From: Chloroflexota bacterium
GTDB lineage: Bacteria; Chloroflexota; Limnocylindria; QHBO01
Assembly: GCA_013697395.1 (NCBI GenBank)
Contig: JACCWY010000009.1
Coordinates: forward strand, 1 to 7,533
DNA: 7,533 nt
Direction: 5' to 3'
Positions within the stretch are counted from its first letter, which is position 1; every line of letters starts with the position of its first letter. A program made the position numbers and the translations under genes. The notes beneath the pieces are model-generated. The model made no database searches and had not been told where the DNA came from. It saw only the letters and a program-made list of their open reading frames with translations. This document shows positions 6,781 to 7,533 of this stretch, piece after piece.

Positions 6781-7002
6781 CTACGGGCAGTCCCCGTACT
6801 CGTCGGTCATCACGTCACCGTGATTCATGTGCGCCGGGAGCGCGTGGTCGTTCACGCTGATCTCGACGTACTTGGCTCCCGCGGAGTGGCAGATCGTGGA
6901 CTTGCCCATCGGCCCGCTCGCCATCACGCTGCTCACGGCGAAGACAGTCAGGATCAGCGCCGGCACGACGACGACGATCAGGAGGTGTTTCAGCTGTTTC
7001 AT
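6781..7002 (-). CDS. Small secreted protein with Cys-His...AHxxHGD...Cys motif
   Basis: This 73-residue precursor has a signal peptide: basic MKQLKH (1-6), a hydrophobic core (about 7-26), and a probable cleavage after VMA (residue 28). The mature part is about 45 residues and has STICHSAGAKYVEISVND (35-52), HALPAHMNHGD (53-63) and a final DCP (71-73). The pattern 'CH..G..y..i.V...AL.AHl.HGD...C' recurs in many bacterial secreted and surface proteins, often as a repeat-like tail, but I know of no defined function. C38 and C72 are the only cysteines and may form a disulfide; H39, H58, H61 and D63 could bind a metal (inference). The ATG at 7002 is chosen because AAGGAG lies five bases upstream and the signal peptide starts there. 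The frame runs upstream to a GTG at 7083, but that adds 27 residues that would bury the signal sequence. It lies 81 bases before the GT2 gene on the same strand. Confidence 0.85.
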   Translation of the reverse strand: MKQLKHLLIVVVVPALILTVFAVSSVMASGPMGKSTICHSAGAKYVEISVNDHALPAHMNHGDVMTDEYGDCP

Positions 7003-7007
7003 CCAGG

Positions 7008-7013
7008 CTCCTT
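7008..7013 (-). promoter_or_regulatory. Ribosome binding site AAGGAG of the small secreted protein gene
   Basis: AAGGAG on the minus strand lies five bases before the ATG at 7002. It is the strongest Shine-Dalgarno match in this part of the window and fixes the start of the 73-residue protein over the longer upstream-open frame. Confidence 0.8.
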
Positions 7014-7157
7014 GTAGCGGTGGAATCCTCCGCAGGTCGGCCATCATGGTGGCGCGAGCGGGACCGAGGCAACCCCTGACCACCCCGTACCTTCTGACCC
7101 CCGACGTCCGTCATGGGTCGAACCCCAGATCAACGTCGTCCCATCCGTGGCCACTCC

Positions 7158-7176
7158 GCGCGCGCATGCCGCGCGC
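7158..7176. repeat. GC-rich palindromic element
   Basis: GCGCGC (7158-7163) and GCGCGC (7171-7176) flank GCATGCC. This gives a six-base stem with a seven-base loop whose first six bases (GCATGC) are themselves palindromic. It lies about 155 bases upstream of the small secreted protein start. It may be a protein-binding site or simply GC-rich chance sequence. Confidence 0.3.
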
Positions 7177-7263
7177 TCAAATCCCCGTGGTGACTGTAAG
7201 CGGGCATGAATGCCTCGAAGCGACAGCCGCCCGCATGCATCTGCGAAGAAGGCGTGCTCAGCC

Positions 7264-7291
7264 TTGTCAGCTCACTCAGCCGGTGGATATT
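7264..7291 (+). promoter_or_regulatory. Possible sigma70-like promoter for the XRE gene
   Basis: TTGTCA (7264-7269, five of six to TTGACA) is followed after 16 bases by GATATT (7286-7291, four of six to TATAAT). The second box overlaps the left arm of the inverted repeat at 7288-7328, an arrangement expected for autoregulation. The match is weak and by eye only. Confidence 0.25.
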
Positions 7292-7328
7292 CGGGAACTA
7301 CCTGACCGATACAGCCACCGCCCGAATA
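7288..7328. repeat. Inverted repeat TATTCGGG-N25-CCCGAATA upstream of the XRE gene
   Basis: TATTCGGG (7288-7295) and CCCGAATA (7321-7328) are perfect eight-base reverse complements with 25 bases between them, ending 46 bases before the XRE ATG. A second pair, CGGTGG (7281-7286) and CCACCG (7315-7320), interleaves with it, so the two pairs cannot form one simple nested hairpin. The arms could be two half-sites of an operator read by the adjacent regulator (inference). Confidence 0.4.
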
Positions 7329-7374
7329 AGCCGCCGGTACGCGCCCGGTAATCGGTGCGTGTCACCATCGACCG

Positions 7375-7533
7375 ATGCCATCACGCAGCCGAGCCCTGGA
7401 CGAGTGCCACCGATGGTGGCGCCGCACCGAGCTGGAGATCGGCGACCAGCTGCGCACCGCCCGCCACGTCCTCGGGCTCACCGAGAAGCAGGTCGCAGCC
7501 GCCGTCGGCGTCTCACAATCCGAAGTCTCGCGC
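7375..7533 (+). CDS. XRE-family helix-turn-helix protein, N-terminal part, cut by window end
   Basis: Fifty-three codons are visible from ATG at 7375 to the window edge. After a basic, Trp-containing leader (MPSRSRALDECHRWWRRTEL, 1-20) comes a standard XRE/Cro-C1 domain: EIGDQLRTARHVLGLTEKQV (21-40), then AAAVGVSQSEVSR (41-53). The turn and recognition helix (VSQSEVSR) are intact, so DNA binding is expected. What lies C-terminal (dimerisation, metallopeptidase or antitoxin-partner region) is outside the window. No Shine-Dalgarno sequence is seen before the ATG, and no other in-frame start exists close upstream, so a leaderless or weakly initiated message is possible. The gene is oriented away from the small secreted protein gene, and the shared intergenic stretch carries an inverted repeat that could be its own operator. 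Target genes are unknown. Confidence 0.82.
   Translation, partial: MPSRSRALDECHRWWRRTELEIGDQLRTARHVLGLTEKQVAAAVGVSQSEVSR

Larger units (their letters stand above)
7003..7374. other. Intergenic region between divergent genes
   Basis: This stretch of about 370 bases separates the minus-strand small secreted protein gene from the plus-strand XRE gene and must hold the promoters of both. No convincing ORF or RNA gene is seen. It is somewhat less GC-rich towards the XRE side. It holds a GC palindrome near 7158-7176, a small GGCAT/ATGCC dyad at 7203-7214, and an inverted repeat at 7288-7328. No clear promoter for the minus-strand side could be recognised. Confidence 0.6.

Noticed and set aside
7111..7131. 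Minus-strand GGGGTTCGACCC resembling a tRNA T-arm
   Set aside because: Only a four-base stem can form, the five-base T-stem does not pair, and no acceptor, D-arm or anticodon arm is found in the neighbouring bases.
7130..7240. 36-codon minus-strand ORF containing SHHGD
   Set aside because: No ribosome binding site or signal peptide, and the single HGD resemblance to the adjacent small protein is too short to support a gene or a decayed duplicate.
7281..7328. H-type RNA pseudoknot or riboswitch from the interleaved complement pairs
   Set aside because: The connecting loop between the second arm of the first stem and the second arm of the other stem would be zero bases while having to span a six-base helix, so a classical pseudoknot is unlikely; kept only as inverted repeats.
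1..7533. Defence system, CRISPR array, prophage or insertion sequence
   Set aside because: No spaced direct repeats, transposase, integrase, nuclease or terminal inverted repeats were seen on either strand; the genes fit glycan biosynthesis.

Overview
This is a very GC-rich window (roughly 70% G+C by eye) of tightly packed, mostly minus-strand genes, with GTG and TTG starts among the ATG starts. The first 130 bases hold the start of what looks like a Ddn-type, deazaflavin (F420)-dependent nitroreductase-family gene. F420 use and this base composition fit an actinobacterium or a high-GC Chloroflexota lineage. That placement is inference; there is no rRNA or marker gene here to settle it.

From about 1 to 6699 the minus strand carries one compact run, read right to left. 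It encodes a DPM1-like family 2 glycosyltransferase with a membrane C-terminus (6699-5497), a GT4 (GT-B fold) glycosyltransferase (5484-4303), a 733-residue multi-spanning protein with a large soluble C-terminal half that resembles GT-C enzymes (4312-2111), a CsaB-like polysaccharide pyruvyl transferase (2114-1092), and a flippase-like membrane protein of the lysylphosphatidylglycerol-synthase TM (YbhN/UPF0104) family (1095-130). The F420-type reductase starts at 130. Gaps are 12 bases or less and most junctions overlap, with GTGA stop/start overlaps at two of them, so the run is very likely one translationally coupled operon. The set is what a cell needs to build and export a lipid-linked or wall-linked glycan and decorate it with ketal pyruvate: a polyprenyl-phosphate sugar donor (GT2), a cytoplasmic glycosyl transfer (GT4), an extracytoplasmic glycosyl transfer (GT-C-like), pyruvylation, and a membrane step (LPG-TM protein). 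The exact product cannot be read from the sequence.

Upstream of the run, on the same strand, is a 73-residue secreted protein (7002-6781) with a Cys-His...AHxxHGD...Cys motif. It is separated from the first glycosyltransferase by 81 bases that contain two hairpins, so it may be transcribed with the cluster through an attenuator or on its own.

A roughly 370-base non-coding stretch (7003-7374) follows. It contains a GC palindrome and an 8-base inverted repeat spaced by 25 bases. Beyond it, on the plus strand and running off the window end, is an XRE-type helix-turn-helix gene (7375 onward). I see no mobile elements, CRISPR arrays, tRNA or rRNA. The window reads as a glycan-biosynthesis locus; the least understood parts are the GT-C-like protein with its C-terminal domain and the small secreted protein.
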